Origin: Planctomycetota bacterium
GTDB lineage: Bacteria > Planctomycetota > B15-G4
Reading direction: 5' to 3'
Length of the DNA: 32,020 nt
Assembly (NCBI GenBank): GCA_003644265.1
Contig: QNBX01000034.1
Span: 1-32,020, forward strand
Program-made: the position numbers and the translations under genes
In this document: piece by piece, positions 18,533 to 26,180 of the stretch
Layout: each line of letters starts with the position of its first letter
How positions within the stretch are numbered: the stretch's first letter is position 1
Notes under the pieces: generated by a model
The model's input: the letters and a program-made list of their open reading frames with translations, nothing else
Database searches by the model: none
Told to the model about the DNA's origin: nothing

Positions 18533-19915
18533 TCAGCGCTTCAGCTCGGACGTCATGTCGCGCAGCGTGCGCCCGAGCGAGCTGTCGTCCTCCAGGCGCT
18601 TCTCGATCTTGCGCACGGCGTAGAGCACCGTGGAGTGGTCACGACCACCACAGCTGCGGCCGATCTCGTCGAAGGACATGTTGGTGAGCTTGCGCGACAG
18701 ATACATGAAGACCTGGCGCGGCTCCACGATCGATTGCGTGCGCCTGCGGCCGCGGATGTCGCTCGACGTCACGCCGTAGTGCCGGCAGACGACGGCCATA
18801 ATCTCCTCGGTCTGGGTGACCGGCCGCGAGGAGCCCTCGGAGGTGGCGTGCAGCGCCTGCTGGGCGAGCTCAAGGTCGACGGACTTGCCGAAGAGTTCGG
18901 CGTAGCCCAGCACCTTGGTGATGGCGCCCTCGAGCTCGCGGATGTTGCGGTCGATGCGCTCGGCCAAGAAGGAGAGCACGTCGTGGGGCAGCTCGACGCC
19001 CCGGTCGCGGGCCTTGCGCTGCAGGATGGCCAGCCGCGTTTCGAACTGCGGCTGGCCGATCTCCGCCACCATGCCCCACTCGAAACGGCTCGTCAGACGG
19101 TCCTTGAGCGTCGGGATCTCCGACGGCGGACAGTCGCTGGACAAGACGATCTGATGCTTCTCGTCGTAGAGCGTATTGAACGTATGGAAGAACTCGTCCT
19201 GCGTGCGTTCCTTGTTTGCCAACAGGTGCACGTCATCGATGAGGAACAAGTCGACCGAACGGTGCCGGTACCGGAAGCGATCCAGATCGCCGGCCTCGAT
19301 GGCCGCGATGTACTGGTTCAGAAAGGTCTCGCTCGACAGGTAGAGCACCTTCATGTCGGGCCGTCGTTGCATGGCGCGATGGCAGACCGCCTGCAGCAGG
19401 TGCGTCTTGCCCAGGCCCGTGGGGCCGTGCAGGAACAGCGGGTTGTAGGAACCGCCAGGTGCGTCCGCGACGGCGCGGGTGGCTGCGGCGCCCAGCTGGT
19501 TGCTGGGGCCGACGATGAAGTTGTCAAAGGTGTAGTGCGGGTGCAGGGGCAGGCCATCGGCCTGGGGAGGCGTGATCTCGATCGCCGGCGCTGCGGGCTT
19601 CGGCGCCGGCGTGTGTGCCGGGCGCTTGGGCTTGGAGTCGGTCTGCTCCACGGTCAACCGGACCGTGCACTCGTCCCCGAATGCGGCCTGCGCAGCAGCG
19701 TCGAGCAGGTGCATGTACTTGGTGCGCACCCAGTCGCAAAGGAAGGTGTCTTCGAAGGCGACCACGACGCTTCCGTCGGGCCGCTGGCTGCAGCGCATGC
19801 TGGAGAACCAGAGCTCATACTTCTTTGGGCTGACGTTGTTTCGCAGCCAGTCGAAGAAGTGCGCTGCGCCTGCGTCGAGATGCTCAGAGGTGGTCATGCC
19901 TGCGTGTCCCGCCAT
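18533..19915 (-). CDS. dnaA: Chromosomal replication initiator DnaA
   Basis: This 460-aa protein starts at ATG 19915 (MAGHAGMTTSEHL); ATG 19897 is an alternative, and the open frame further upstream has no DnaA homology. Domain I (about 15-95) contains HFFDWLRNNVSPKKYELWFS. A Pro-rich linker with PKPAAPAIEITPP follows. Domain III has Walker A G164-P-T-G-L-G-K-T, Walker B L-F-L-I-D-D-V-H and sensor motifs (DRLTSRFEWGM). Domain IV ends with the DnaA-box-binding signature G-G-R-D426-H-S-T-V-L-Y-A-V. It initiates replication at oriC. A well-formed promoter lies about 200 nt upstream. Confidence 0.97.
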   Translation of the reverse strand: MAGHAGMTTSEHLDAGAAHFFDWLRNNVSPKKYELWFSSMRCSQRPDGSVVVAFEDTFLCDWVRTKYMHLLDAAAQAAFGDECTVRLTVEQTDSKPKRPAHTPAPKPAAPAIEITPPQADGLPLHPHYTFDNFIVGPSNQLGAAATRAVADAPGGSYNPLFLHGPTGLGKTHLLQAVCHRAMQRRPDMKVLYLSSETFLNQYIAAIEAGDLDRFRYRHRSVDLFLIDDVHLLANKERTQDEFFHTFNTLYDEKHQIVLSSDCPPSEIPTLKDRLTSRFEWGMVAEIGQPQFETRLAILQRKARDRGVELPHDVLSFLAERIDRNIRELEGAITKVLGYAELFGKSVDLELAQQALHATSEGSSRPVTQTEEIMAVVCRHYGVTSSDIRGRRRTQSIVEPRQVFMYLSRKLTNMSFDEIGRSCGGRDHSTVLYAVRKIEKRLEDDSSLGRTLRDMTSELKR

Positions 19916-20117
19916 GTAACGAGCCCGACTATTGACAAGAGACGGCCAACGCGACGACACGGACGGAGCGCAGCACAGCGACCAGCTGTCCGATGGCAAC
20001 CCGACCCACCCCACCCGCGATTCGCGACCGGCCTCACGACGCCACGCCCGACGAGATTGCTCGTACCCGTCCCCAACGTGCGGCCGGCGATCTGGGACGA
20101 CCACCGACACAGGCGCC

Positions 20118-20145
20118 ACTATGGGACTTTCCCCCAGGCTGTCAA
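20118..20145 (-). promoter_or_regulatory. Probable dnaA promoter
   Basis: On the minus strand a perfect -35 TTGACA (20145-20140) is followed after 16 nt by CATAGT (20123-20118). Transcription from it would give a leader of about 195 nt before dnaA ATG 19915. In the rest of 19916-20219 I see no gene and no clear DnaA box. Confidence 0.5.
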
Positions 20146-20219
20146 CGGGTCGAACACGTTCACGGACGAACGCGGGAGCGCGTGTCGCGCACAAGCAATG
20201 TCTGGACCGACGCTTCGGG

Positions 20220-21353
20220 TCACCGGGGTTTTTTCGGAGAGAAATGGGTGGGGTTGTCGGCGAGCGTCGCGCGCAGCGCGGACACGAAGCGCTGCACGTC
20301 GTCGCGCGTCGTGTCGTGGCCGAGACTGATGCGCAAGACGGAGCGCGCGGCGTCGTCTCCGGCACCTAGCGCGAGCAGTACGGGCGACGGACGCAACGAT
20401 CCTGATGCGCAGGCCGAGCCGTGCGAAACCGCGCAGCCTTCCAGGTCGAGACGGTGCACTAGCGCTTGCCCGTGTCGTCCGGGGAACGACACGGCGAGCG
20501 TGTTGGGTAGACCGTCGCGGTCATCTGAGTGGAAGACAGCGGTCGGGTCTGCTTGGCGAACGCCTTCACGCGTGCGCTGGATCAGCTCGCGCCAATGCGG
20601 GGCTTGGTGCGGCAACGCGTCGACGGCCGCGCGTGCGGCCGCTGCAAACGCCACGGCGAGTACGACCGCTTCCGTACCGGGACGAACGTCCGCCTCCTGA
20701 CCGCCGCCACGCACCAGTGGCCGCAGCAGCGACAACTCGCGCGCGGCCAGGACACCGATACCCACCGGTCCACCCAGCTTGTGCGCGCAGACACTGGCGA
20801 GATCAGAGCCCGCGTCGAAGGGTCGGAAGCTCACCCGACCGAGGGCCTGGCAGCCGTCTGTATGAAACAGACCCCCTATGTTGTGGATGGTCTGCGTGAG
20901 TGCCTCCACATCTTGGACGTGTCCGGTTTCGTGGTTTGCTGTGGAGACTGAGAGCAGCGCGGTGTCCGCAGGCAGCACGGACGTGTCGGGGCGCCCGCGG
21001 GAGTCCACCGGAACAACCAGGCCGCGGGGGCTCGCGAGGGCGGTCTCCAGCAGAGACGGGTGTTCGACCGCGGAGACTGCCAGGGCCCCTGTGTCGCGGC
21101 ACGACGCCAAGGCCAGGGCGTTGGCCTCGGTGCCGCCCGAGGTGAACACGAGCCCGTCGCGCGGGCAGCCGAGCAGATCGGCCAACTGCTCGCGGGCCCG
21201 CTCCAGCAGCGCGCGGGCGCGGCGGCCTTCAGCGTGGGCCGAAGAGGGGTTGCCGAGCGGGGGACCAGCCAGGGCCTGCTCGACAGCAGCCCGCGCTTCC
21301 GGGCGCCAGGGCGAGGTGGCGTTGTGGTCGAGATAGACCCGCGCGCTGTTCAC
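20220..21353 (-). CDS. Cysteine desulfurase (NifS/IscS-type)
   Basis: This 377-aa PLP enzyme converts cysteine to alanine and transfers sulfur through a persulfide. Features are the N-terminal YLDHNATSPWRPEA, GNPSSAHAEGRRAR, FTSGGTEANALAL, the PLP Schiff-base Lys K192 in C-A-H-K-L-G-G-P, and the catalytic Cys C315 in S-H-G-S-A-C-A-S-G-S. It is NifS/IscS-like (group I) rather than SufS-like. The usual A-N-N-E-T-G reads A-N-H-E-T-G. It is the last gene of a long overlapping chain; its ATG overlaps the bshA stop by 4 nt. No iscU, sufB or mnmA is adjacent, so whether it serves Fe-S assembly, tRNA thiolation or cysteine balance with bacillithiol synthesis is open. Confidence 0.93.
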   Translation of the reverse strand: MNSARVYLDHNATSPWRPEARAAVEQALAGPPLGNPSSAHAEGRRARALLERAREQLADLLGCPRDGLVFTSGGTEANALALASCRDTGALAVSAVEHPSLLETALASPRGLVVPVDSRGRPDTSVLPADTALLSVSTANHETGHVQDVEALTQTIHNIGGLFHTDGCQALGRVSFRPFDAGSDLASVCAHKLGGPVGIGVLAARELSLLRPLVRGGGQEADVRPGTEAVVLAVAFAAAARAAVDALPHQAPHWRELIQRTREGVRQADPTAVFHSDDRDGLPNTLAVSFPGRHGQALVHRLDLEGCAVSHGSACASGSLRPSPVLLALGAGDDAARSVLRISLGHDTTRDDVQRFVSALRATLADNPTHFSPKKPR

Positions 21354-22486
21354 GGCGCCCTGTCGATCAGCGCTCGATACAGATCCACGTGCTGCTCCAG
21401 GCTGCGTTCGAGCGAGAACAACTCGCGCGCGCGCCGGGCTCCGGCCTGCCCCATGTCGCGCCGGAGTTTGGTGTCGGTCAGCAGTCGCGTGACAGCCCGG
21501 GCCATGGCGTCCACGTCGCCCACCTCAGCCAGGATGCCGGTCTGGTCGTGCAGCACCACCTCGGGCAGGCCACCCACGCGGCTGGCCACCACCGGCACGC
21601 CGCAGGCCTGCGCCTCGAGCTGCGCCAAGCCGAAGGACTCGCTCTCGCTCGGAAAGAGCGCGACGTCAGCGGCGGCGATGATCGACTCCACCTTGTCGAC
21701 CTCGCCAAGGAAACGGACCTTGTCTGCCAGGCCGTGGCGAGCCGCGGCGTCGCGTACCAGACCGGCGTCCGGACCGTCTCCCACCAGCAGCAGCAGCACG
21801 GGCAGGTCGTCCGGCAAGCGCCGCAGCACCTCGATCGTGTCGAGCGTGCGTTTGAGCGGGCGGAAGTTGGACAGGTGCACCAGCAGCGCGCGCTCGCCGA
21901 CGCCCAACTGCTCGCGCATCTGGCGCGCGTCCATGGGTTTGAATACGTTCTGATCGACGAAGTTGGGCAGCACGTCGACGTGTCCTTCGAAGCCCAGGAT
22001 CTCGGCGGTCTGCTCGGCCAACCAGCGCGAGACGCAGACCACCGCGTCGCTGTGCTCCAGACCGAAGTGGATCACGTCTCCATAGGACGGGTCGCGACCC
22101 AGGATAGTGGTGTCGGTTCCGTGCAGCGTGGTGACGATGCGCGTGCGGCAGTCCGGGATCATCTCTCGCGCGAGGTAGGCGCAGAGCGCGTGCGGCACGG
22201 CGTAGTGCACGTGCAGGATGTCGAGGTCGCGCTCGGCCATGACGCGCCGCATCTCGGTGCTCAGCGCCAGGTCGTAGGGCGGGTAGCGGAACAACGGGTA
22301 CGAGGAGACCGACACCGTGTGCAGCTCGAGTCCTTCGTGGAAGCAACCCAGGCGCGTGGGGCGGTCATAGCTGAACATGTGCACCTCGTGCCCGTTCGCC
22401 GCCAGCGCCAGTCCGAGCTCGGTGGCGAGCACACCGCTGCCGCCATACGTCGGGTAGCAGGCGATGCCGACGCGCAGCGGTCTCAC
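21350..22486 (-). CDS. bshA: N-acetyl-alpha-D-glucosaminyl L-malate synthase BshA
   Basis: BshA joins UDP-GlcNAc and L-malate, the first step of bacillithiol synthesis. This 378-aa GT4 enzyme shows the BshA-specific pattern: G-I-A-C-Y-P-T-Y-G-G-S-G-V-L-A-T-E-L-G near the start, then H-V-H-Y-A-V-P-H-A, T-T-L-H-G-T-D-T-T-I-L-G, L-P-N-F-V-D, L-V-H-L-S-N-F-R-P-L-K-R, and the donor-site E-S-F-G-L-A-Q-L-E motif. The start ATG overlaps the bshB stop by 4 nt. The adjacency of bshC, bshB and bshA removes most doubt that it could be another GT4. Confidence 0.94.
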   Translation of the reverse strand: MRPLRVGIACYPTYGGSGVLATELGLALAANGHEVHMFSYDRPTRLGCFHEGLELHTVSVSSYPLFRYPPYDLALSTEMRRVMAERDLDILHVHYAVPHALCAYLAREMIPDCRTRIVTTLHGTDTTILGRDPSYGDVIHFGLEHSDAVVCVSRWLAEQTAEILGFEGHVDVLPNFVDQNVFKPMDARQMREQLGVGERALLVHLSNFRPLKRTLDTIEVLRRLPDDLPVLLLLVGDGPDAGLVRDAAARHGLADKVRFLGEVDKVESIIAAADVALFPSESESFGLAQLEAQACGVPVVASRVGGLPEVVLHDQTGILAEVGDVDAMARAVTRLLTDTKLRRDMGQAGARRARELFSLERSLEQHVDLYRALIDRAP

Positions 22487-23208
22487 AGGAACACGCTCTG
22501 CGGGCCGTCACGCACGGCGGGCACGGGGTCATTGACGGCGAGGGGTCCGTCGACCACGAATGGCTCACCATGTGTCACGCCGATCTGCGCGCCGTAGTGG
22601 CGCGCGCGCGCCTCGATCATGGTCAGGAAACCCTCGGACGCGATCATGGTGGGCAGCTCATCGGAGCCGGCGGCGTGCAGCTGCGACGCGTGGGCGCGGA
22701 CCGCGCGCAGCTTGGCATCGAACACGTCGCTGATGTCGACGATCAGGCTCGGCTCCACGAGCTCGCGCGAAGGATAGAACAGCGTACGCCCCGGTCGGTG
22801 TGGCGCGCCGGGCGGACCGATGCGCGCGCAACCCGCCAGGAAGCGCGCCTCCTTCACGAGCACGCCGCTGCGGGAGTGGTCGGGGTGATGGTCGATGGCC
22901 ACGGGCGCGACCACCAGGCGGGGCGTATGCCGGCGGATGACGTCGATCACCAGGTCGCGCGAGGGCTCGTCGTTGCGGATGCCGCCGTCGGCCAGTCCCA
23001 GGCACTCACGGAAGCTCAGGCCCAACAACTCGGCGCCGCGCTGACCTTCGGCGTGGCGGGTGTGTGCGTCGCCGCGCGTGCCCGACTCGCCGCCGGTGAG
23101 GTCGACGCCCCCCACCGTGTACCCGCGCTCGACCAGCGTGAGCACCAGCCCGCCGGCACAGATCTCGATGTCGTCGGGGTGCGGCCCGAACACGAGCACG
23201 TCAACCAT
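22483..23208 (-). CDS. bshB1: Bacillithiol biosynthesis deacetylase BshB
   Basis: BshB removes the acetyl group from GlcNAc-malate. This 241-aa zinc-dependent LmbE/PIG-L-family protein starts at ATG 23208. The metal/catalytic signature G-P-H10-P-D-D13-I-E-I is at the N-terminus, followed by D-L-T-G-G-E-S-G-T-R-G, L-G-L-A-D-G-G-I and the second metal/catalytic block I-D-H-H-P-D-H-S-R-S-G. The pattern fits BshB1 better than BshB2. The open frame continues 81 codons upstream into bshC, but HPDD proteins begin a few residues before the motif, so ATG 23208 is clearly right. It overlaps bshC by 8 nt and bshA by 4 nt. Confidence 0.94.
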   Translation of the reverse strand: MVDVLVFGPHPDDIEICAGGLVLTLVERGYTVGGVDLTGGESGTRGDAHTRHAEGQRGAELLGLSFRECLGLADGGIRNDEPSRDLVIDVIRRHTPRLVVAPVAIDHHPDHSRSGVLVKEARFLAGCARIGPPGAPHRPGRTLFYPSRELVEPSLIVDISDVFDAKLRAVRAHASQLHAAGSDELPTMIASEGFLTMIEARARHYGAQIGVTHGEPFVVDGPLAVNDPVPAVRDGPQSVFL

Positions 23209-24646
23209 CGCTTGGTTCCGGCAAGGAGTGGAGCATGTGGATCGGCGACTCCAGCGGTCGGCACAGCGTGACGAGGTGACGTCCGTAGGCGGGCAGATCG
23301 CCGCAGGCAATCGCGTCAGGGAGCCAGGCCAGCACGGCGTCCTGACAGCGGCCCCGTGGCCGGGCCAGGGTACGCAGGTCATGCGACGCGCGCCCGCGCC
23401 AGGTCGGCATCTCGGCCAAGCGTCGCGCCCGGGCGTTGACCCCCGAGGCAAAGCGCTCGAGCCTGGGGAGCAGGCCGGGGTCGGCGTCCGCGATTCCGGC
23501 CGTGAAGCGTCGCAGCGCGTCGCGCAGCGCCTGTTCGGCCTCGCCGGCAGGCGTGGAGCTGGAGTCGAGCAGGTCTTCGCCGCGCTCGGCCAGCACGTCG
23601 GCCGGCAGTCGGGTGGCTTCCATGCGGGGCACCAGCACCGGCGCGGAGGCGGCGAACTGCTCGTGCAGCCCGCGACTCTGCGCCAGATAGAGGAGCTCAG
23701 ATGGCCCCGCCACCTGGGCCAGCACCGGGAGGGCCAGCGCCTGAACCACCGGCCTCAGGGCCGCGTGGGGCGAGAAGTCGGCTGGGCTGTGGGCGAGCCG
23801 TTCCAGGGCTCCGTCGTCGCCGGCGCTCACTCGGGACCGGCGCCCGCTGCGGCTCTCCAGCACCAGCGGCCGCGGGTCCTCGGCGTCGAAGGCCGGGGCG
23901 ACGTTCAACTCGCGCAGAGCTGCGGCGCCCCGGCGGAGCGCGTCGGCCAGCGCCGGCCGCTCGCCCAAGGCCCGAGCCAGGACCGGGCGCCCGGCGTTCT
24001 GCATGCGGTGGCTCTCTACGAGCAGCAGTCCCTGGTCGCCAAAGACCCGGTCGAGCAGGACCGCGGGGTGTTCGGAGACGCGAGGGCTCGTCGTCTGATC
24101 TAAGCCGGATATTGACTGTAAGTATCCAATATCTACGTCCAGCGCGCTGGCGAGCAGGTCGGGCCAGGTCTGATCCCAGCTGGCTCGGCTGAACATCTCA
24201 TGCGCAGGCGTGATCCGGCAGCGTGTGCGAAGTAGAGATCTATTTGACATATTGATGATGTCAAAGTGATCCACCTCATCGGAATCGTGGTCCTGCGTGG
24301 CGAGCAGGAACACGGGGACCACGGGACGCTCCAGGAGCGCGCTGGCACGCTGAGCCATGGCCACGGCCGTGGCGGCCTTGTGGACCACCAACGCGGCCCC
24401 GCCGGCCAACACCGGTTGCTGGCCAGCGAGGATCACCAGGGCCTGGTCCGCAGGTGCCGGGCGCGTGGCCGAGACGGGGTGCAGGAGCTGGGACCAGTCG
24501 GCGTGGACGGACAGCGTGGCTGCCGTCTCCACCAGGCTCTGCTCGCCGGGGGCGCGGCCAAGCAACGCGGTCCAGTTGCTTGAGCCAGCCCACCAGGACG
24601 TCGTCCAAGAGCCATGGACGCGCGGACACGAGCCAGCCAGGATCAC
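23201..24646 (-). CDS. bshC: Bacillithiol biosynthesis protein BshC (putative cysteine-adding enzyme)
   Basis: BshC is thought to add cysteine to glucosaminyl-malate; the family reaction has been hard to reproduce in vitro. This protein is about 481 aa. I choose GTG 24646 because it overlaps the pyrF stop as GTGA, like the ATGA junctions around it; the open frame continues upstream inside pyrF. Family signatures are L-A-G-Q-Q-P-V-L-A-G-G, VHKAATAVAMA, RPVVPVFLLATQDHDSDEVD and GPSELLYLAQSRGLHEQF. The C-terminal third is helical and probably a coiled coil. The first 30 residues (Trp/Ser-rich) are atypical and may mean a later start. Two stretches (about 24100-24135 and 24215-24270) use A+T-rich codons unlike the rest of the gene. 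Confidence 0.88.
   Translation of the reverse strand: MILAGSCPRVHGSWTTSWWAGSSNWTALLGRAPGEQSLVETAATLSVHADWSQLLHPVSATRPAPADQALVILAGQQPVLAGGAALVVHKAATAVAMAQRASALLERPVVPVFLLATQDHDSDEVDHFDIINMSNRSLLRTRCRITPAHEMFSRASWDQTWPDLLASALDVDIGYLQSISGLDQTTSPRVSEHPAVLLDRVFGDQGLLLVESHRMQNAGRPVLARALGERPALADALRRGAAALRELNVAPAFDAEDPRPLVLESRSGRRSRVSAGDDGALERLAHSPADFSPHAALRPVVQALALPVLAQVAGPSELLYLAQSRGLHEQFAASAPVLVPRMEATRLPADVLAERGEDLLDSSSTPAGEAEQALRDALRRFTAGIADADPGLLPRLERFASGVNARARRLAEMPTWRGRASHDLRTLARPRGRCQDAVLAWLPDAIACGDLPAYGRHLVTLCRPLESPIHMLHSLPEPSDG
24108..24133. repeat. Inverted repeat inside bshC (7-bp arms)
   Basis: GATATTG (24108-24114) and CAATATC (24127-24133) form a perfect dyad with a 12-nt spacer, in an A+T-rich patch of an otherwise GC-rich gene. 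Confidence 0.6.
24243..24265. repeat. Inverted repeat inside bshC (8-bp arms)
   Basis: TTTGACAT (24243-24250) and ATGTCAAA (24258-24265) form a perfect dyad with a 7-nt spacer. The TTGAC...GTCAA shape resembles a regulator half-site pair, but it lies in coding sequence. Confidence 0.6.
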
Positions 24647-25575
24647 GCCTGGGTCGCGGCCGCGCGTGAGGCCTCGCGCAGATCGTCCCTGAGCTGCTGG
24701 GCGGCGGCGCCCACGGCGTCTGCCCACTTCGGGTCGGAGGGGTCGCTGTACGGGTACAGGATCGAGCGGGACGCGTTGATCACCGCGCCCAGCCCATGCT
24801 TGTCGAAGGCTGGGGCGACGTCCATGGCCGTGGCACCCTGAGCCCCCACGCCGGGGATGAGCAGCCAAGCGCCCTGCAACTCGTGGCGCAGCTGCTGCAG
24901 CTCTCGCGGCGCGGTGGCACCCACAACGGCCCCGACGCTCGAGTAGCCCGAGGAGCCGACGCGATCTTCGCCCCACGAGCGCACCAGCGCGGCCACGTGT
25001 TGATGCAGTTTGAGTCCGCCCGCCTCGAGATCCTGGAGCTCGCAGGCCGACGGGTTGGACGTGCGTACCAGCGCGAACAAGCCGGCGCCGAAGTCGTCTG
25101 CCGCTTGCAGGAAGGGGGCCACGCTGTCGGTGCCAAGCCACGGGTTCAGCGTCACGGCGTCGCTGGCCGCCGCGCTGCGGTGCGGGTCAAGGAACGCGCG
25201 GGCGTATGCCGCGGCAGTCGACCCGATGTCACCACGCTTGACGTCCGCGATGACAAGCAGCCCTGCATCGCGCGCCATGACGACGGTGCGCTCAAACGCC
25301 TCGATGCCCGCGGGCCCCCACTCTTCGTAGAAGGCGATCTGGGGTTTGACCGCGCAGGCAAAGGGCGCGATCTTCTCGATGACCTGTTCGTTGAACAGGG
25401 CGATGGTGTCTGCCGCCCGTTGGCGTTCGTCCCCGCGCGGGCTCGTTCCTGCGTCGGTGCTTTTGCGAACGGCTTCGGGCATGCGCTCGATGAACGGATC
25501 GAGGCCGACGACGAGCGCGCTGCCCTTGTCGTGGACGGCGTCGGCGAGCCTGTCAGAGAAGGGGCGAACGGTCAT
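24643..25575 (-). CDS. pyrF: Orotidine 5'-phosphate decarboxylase (type 2)
   Basis: PyrF decarboxylates OMP to UMP, the last step of pyrimidine synthesis. This 310-aa length and pattern match the longer type 2 family: ALVVGLDPFIERMPEAV near the start, ACAVKPQIAFYEEWG, the catalytic D-V-K113-R-G-D-I-G-S-T, LNPWLGTDSVAPFL, FALVRTSNPSACELQDL, GAWLLIPGVGAQGA, and the phosphate-binding INASRSILYPY. The C-terminal 25 residues are an Ala/Arg-rich helix. The start ATG overlaps the pabA stop by 4 nt and the stop overlaps the bshC GTG. No other pyrimidine genes are in the window. Confidence 0.96.
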   Translation of the reverse strand: MTVRPFSDRLADAVHDKGSALVVGLDPFIERMPEAVRKSTDAGTSPRGDERQRAADTIALFNEQVIEKIAPFACAVKPQIAFYEEWGPAGIEAFERTVVMARDAGLLVIADVKRGDIGSTAAAYARAFLDPHRSAAASDAVTLNPWLGTDSVAPFLQAADDFGAGLFALVRTSNPSACELQDLEAGGLKLHQHVAALVRSWGEDRVGSSGYSSVGAVVGATAPRELQQLRHELQGAWLLIPGVGAQGATAMDVAPAFDKHGLGAVINASRSILYPYSDPSDPKWADAVGAAAQQLRDDLREASRAAATQA

Positions 25576-26144
25576 CGCGTCCCCAGGAAGTTGTCGATCA
25601 GTGTTGGTCCGTCGTCCGTCATGAACGACTCGGGGTGAAACTGAACGCCGAAGTGCGGTCGGTCGCGATGCTGGATGGCCATGGTGTCACCGTACGCTGA
25701 TCTGGCCGTGACCGACAAGGTCTCGGGGAGCTCGTCTTGCGCGAGCACGAGCGAGTGATAGAGCGCGGCGCGCGCCGGCGTAGCCACGCCCCTGAACAAG
25801 CCCGTTTCGTCGTGATGGATCGGGACGCTCTGGCCGTGCGTCGGGTGCGGAGCGCGTACGACCTGGGCGCCTTGCGAGAGGCCCAGCGCCTGGTGTCCGA
25901 GGCAGATGCCGAGCAACGGCGTCTGCGGAAACAGGTCCGTCGCGAGCAGCGTCAGCCCACTGGAACGGGGGTGTCCGGGGCCCGGTGAGAGCACCACATG
26001 GTCGGGACGCAGCGCCACCAACGCGTCCGCTGTCAGGGCGTCGTTTCGTACGACCCGCAGCTCGTCATGCGTTCCGCAGCGAACCCCGAGCAGTTGATAC
26101 AGGTTGAAGGTGAACGAGTCGTAGTTGTCGATCAGGAGGATCAC
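25572..26144 (-). CDS. pabA: Class I glutamine amidotransferase, PabA/TrpG-type
   Basis: This 190-aa glutaminase supplies ammonia to a chorismate-using partner, giving aminodeoxychorismate (folate) or anthranilate (tryptophan). Signatures are I-D-N-Y-D-S-F-T-F-N-L, V-L-S-P-G-P-G-H-P, the nucleophile C81 in L-L-G-I-C-L-G-H-Q-A-L-G, YHSLVL, and the His-Glu pair in F-H170-P-E172-S. PabA and TrpG are often one amphibolic protein; with neither pabB nor trpE adjacent I cannot separate them, so the symbol is provisional. It is 36 nt downstream of hemW and overlaps pyrF. Confidence 0.88.
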   Translation of the reverse strand: MILLIDNYDSFTFNLYQLLGVRCGTHDELRVVRNDALTADALVALRPDHVVLSPGPGHPRSSGLTLLATDLFPQTPLLGICLGHQALGLSQGAQVVRAPHPTHGQSVPIHHDETGLFRGVATPARAALYHSLVLAQDELPETLSVTARSAYGDTMAIQHRDRPHFGVQFHPESFMTDDGPTLIDNFLGTR

Positions 26145-26180
26145 GGCGTGTGCGAGCGTCCGAAGTGCGCTGGGCGCGGG

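Noticed and set aside
18635..20329. 564-aa plus-strand open frame over dnaA
   Set aside because: It is antisense to dnaA and an artefact of high GC content.
24276..24629. Alternative frame MSARPWLLDDVLVGWLKQLD as the bshC N-terminus, implying a frameshift
   Set aside because: The frame continuing into the conserved AGQQP motif is open throughout and its GTG start overlaps pyrF like the other junctions, so a frameshift is not needed, although the first 30 residues remain odd.
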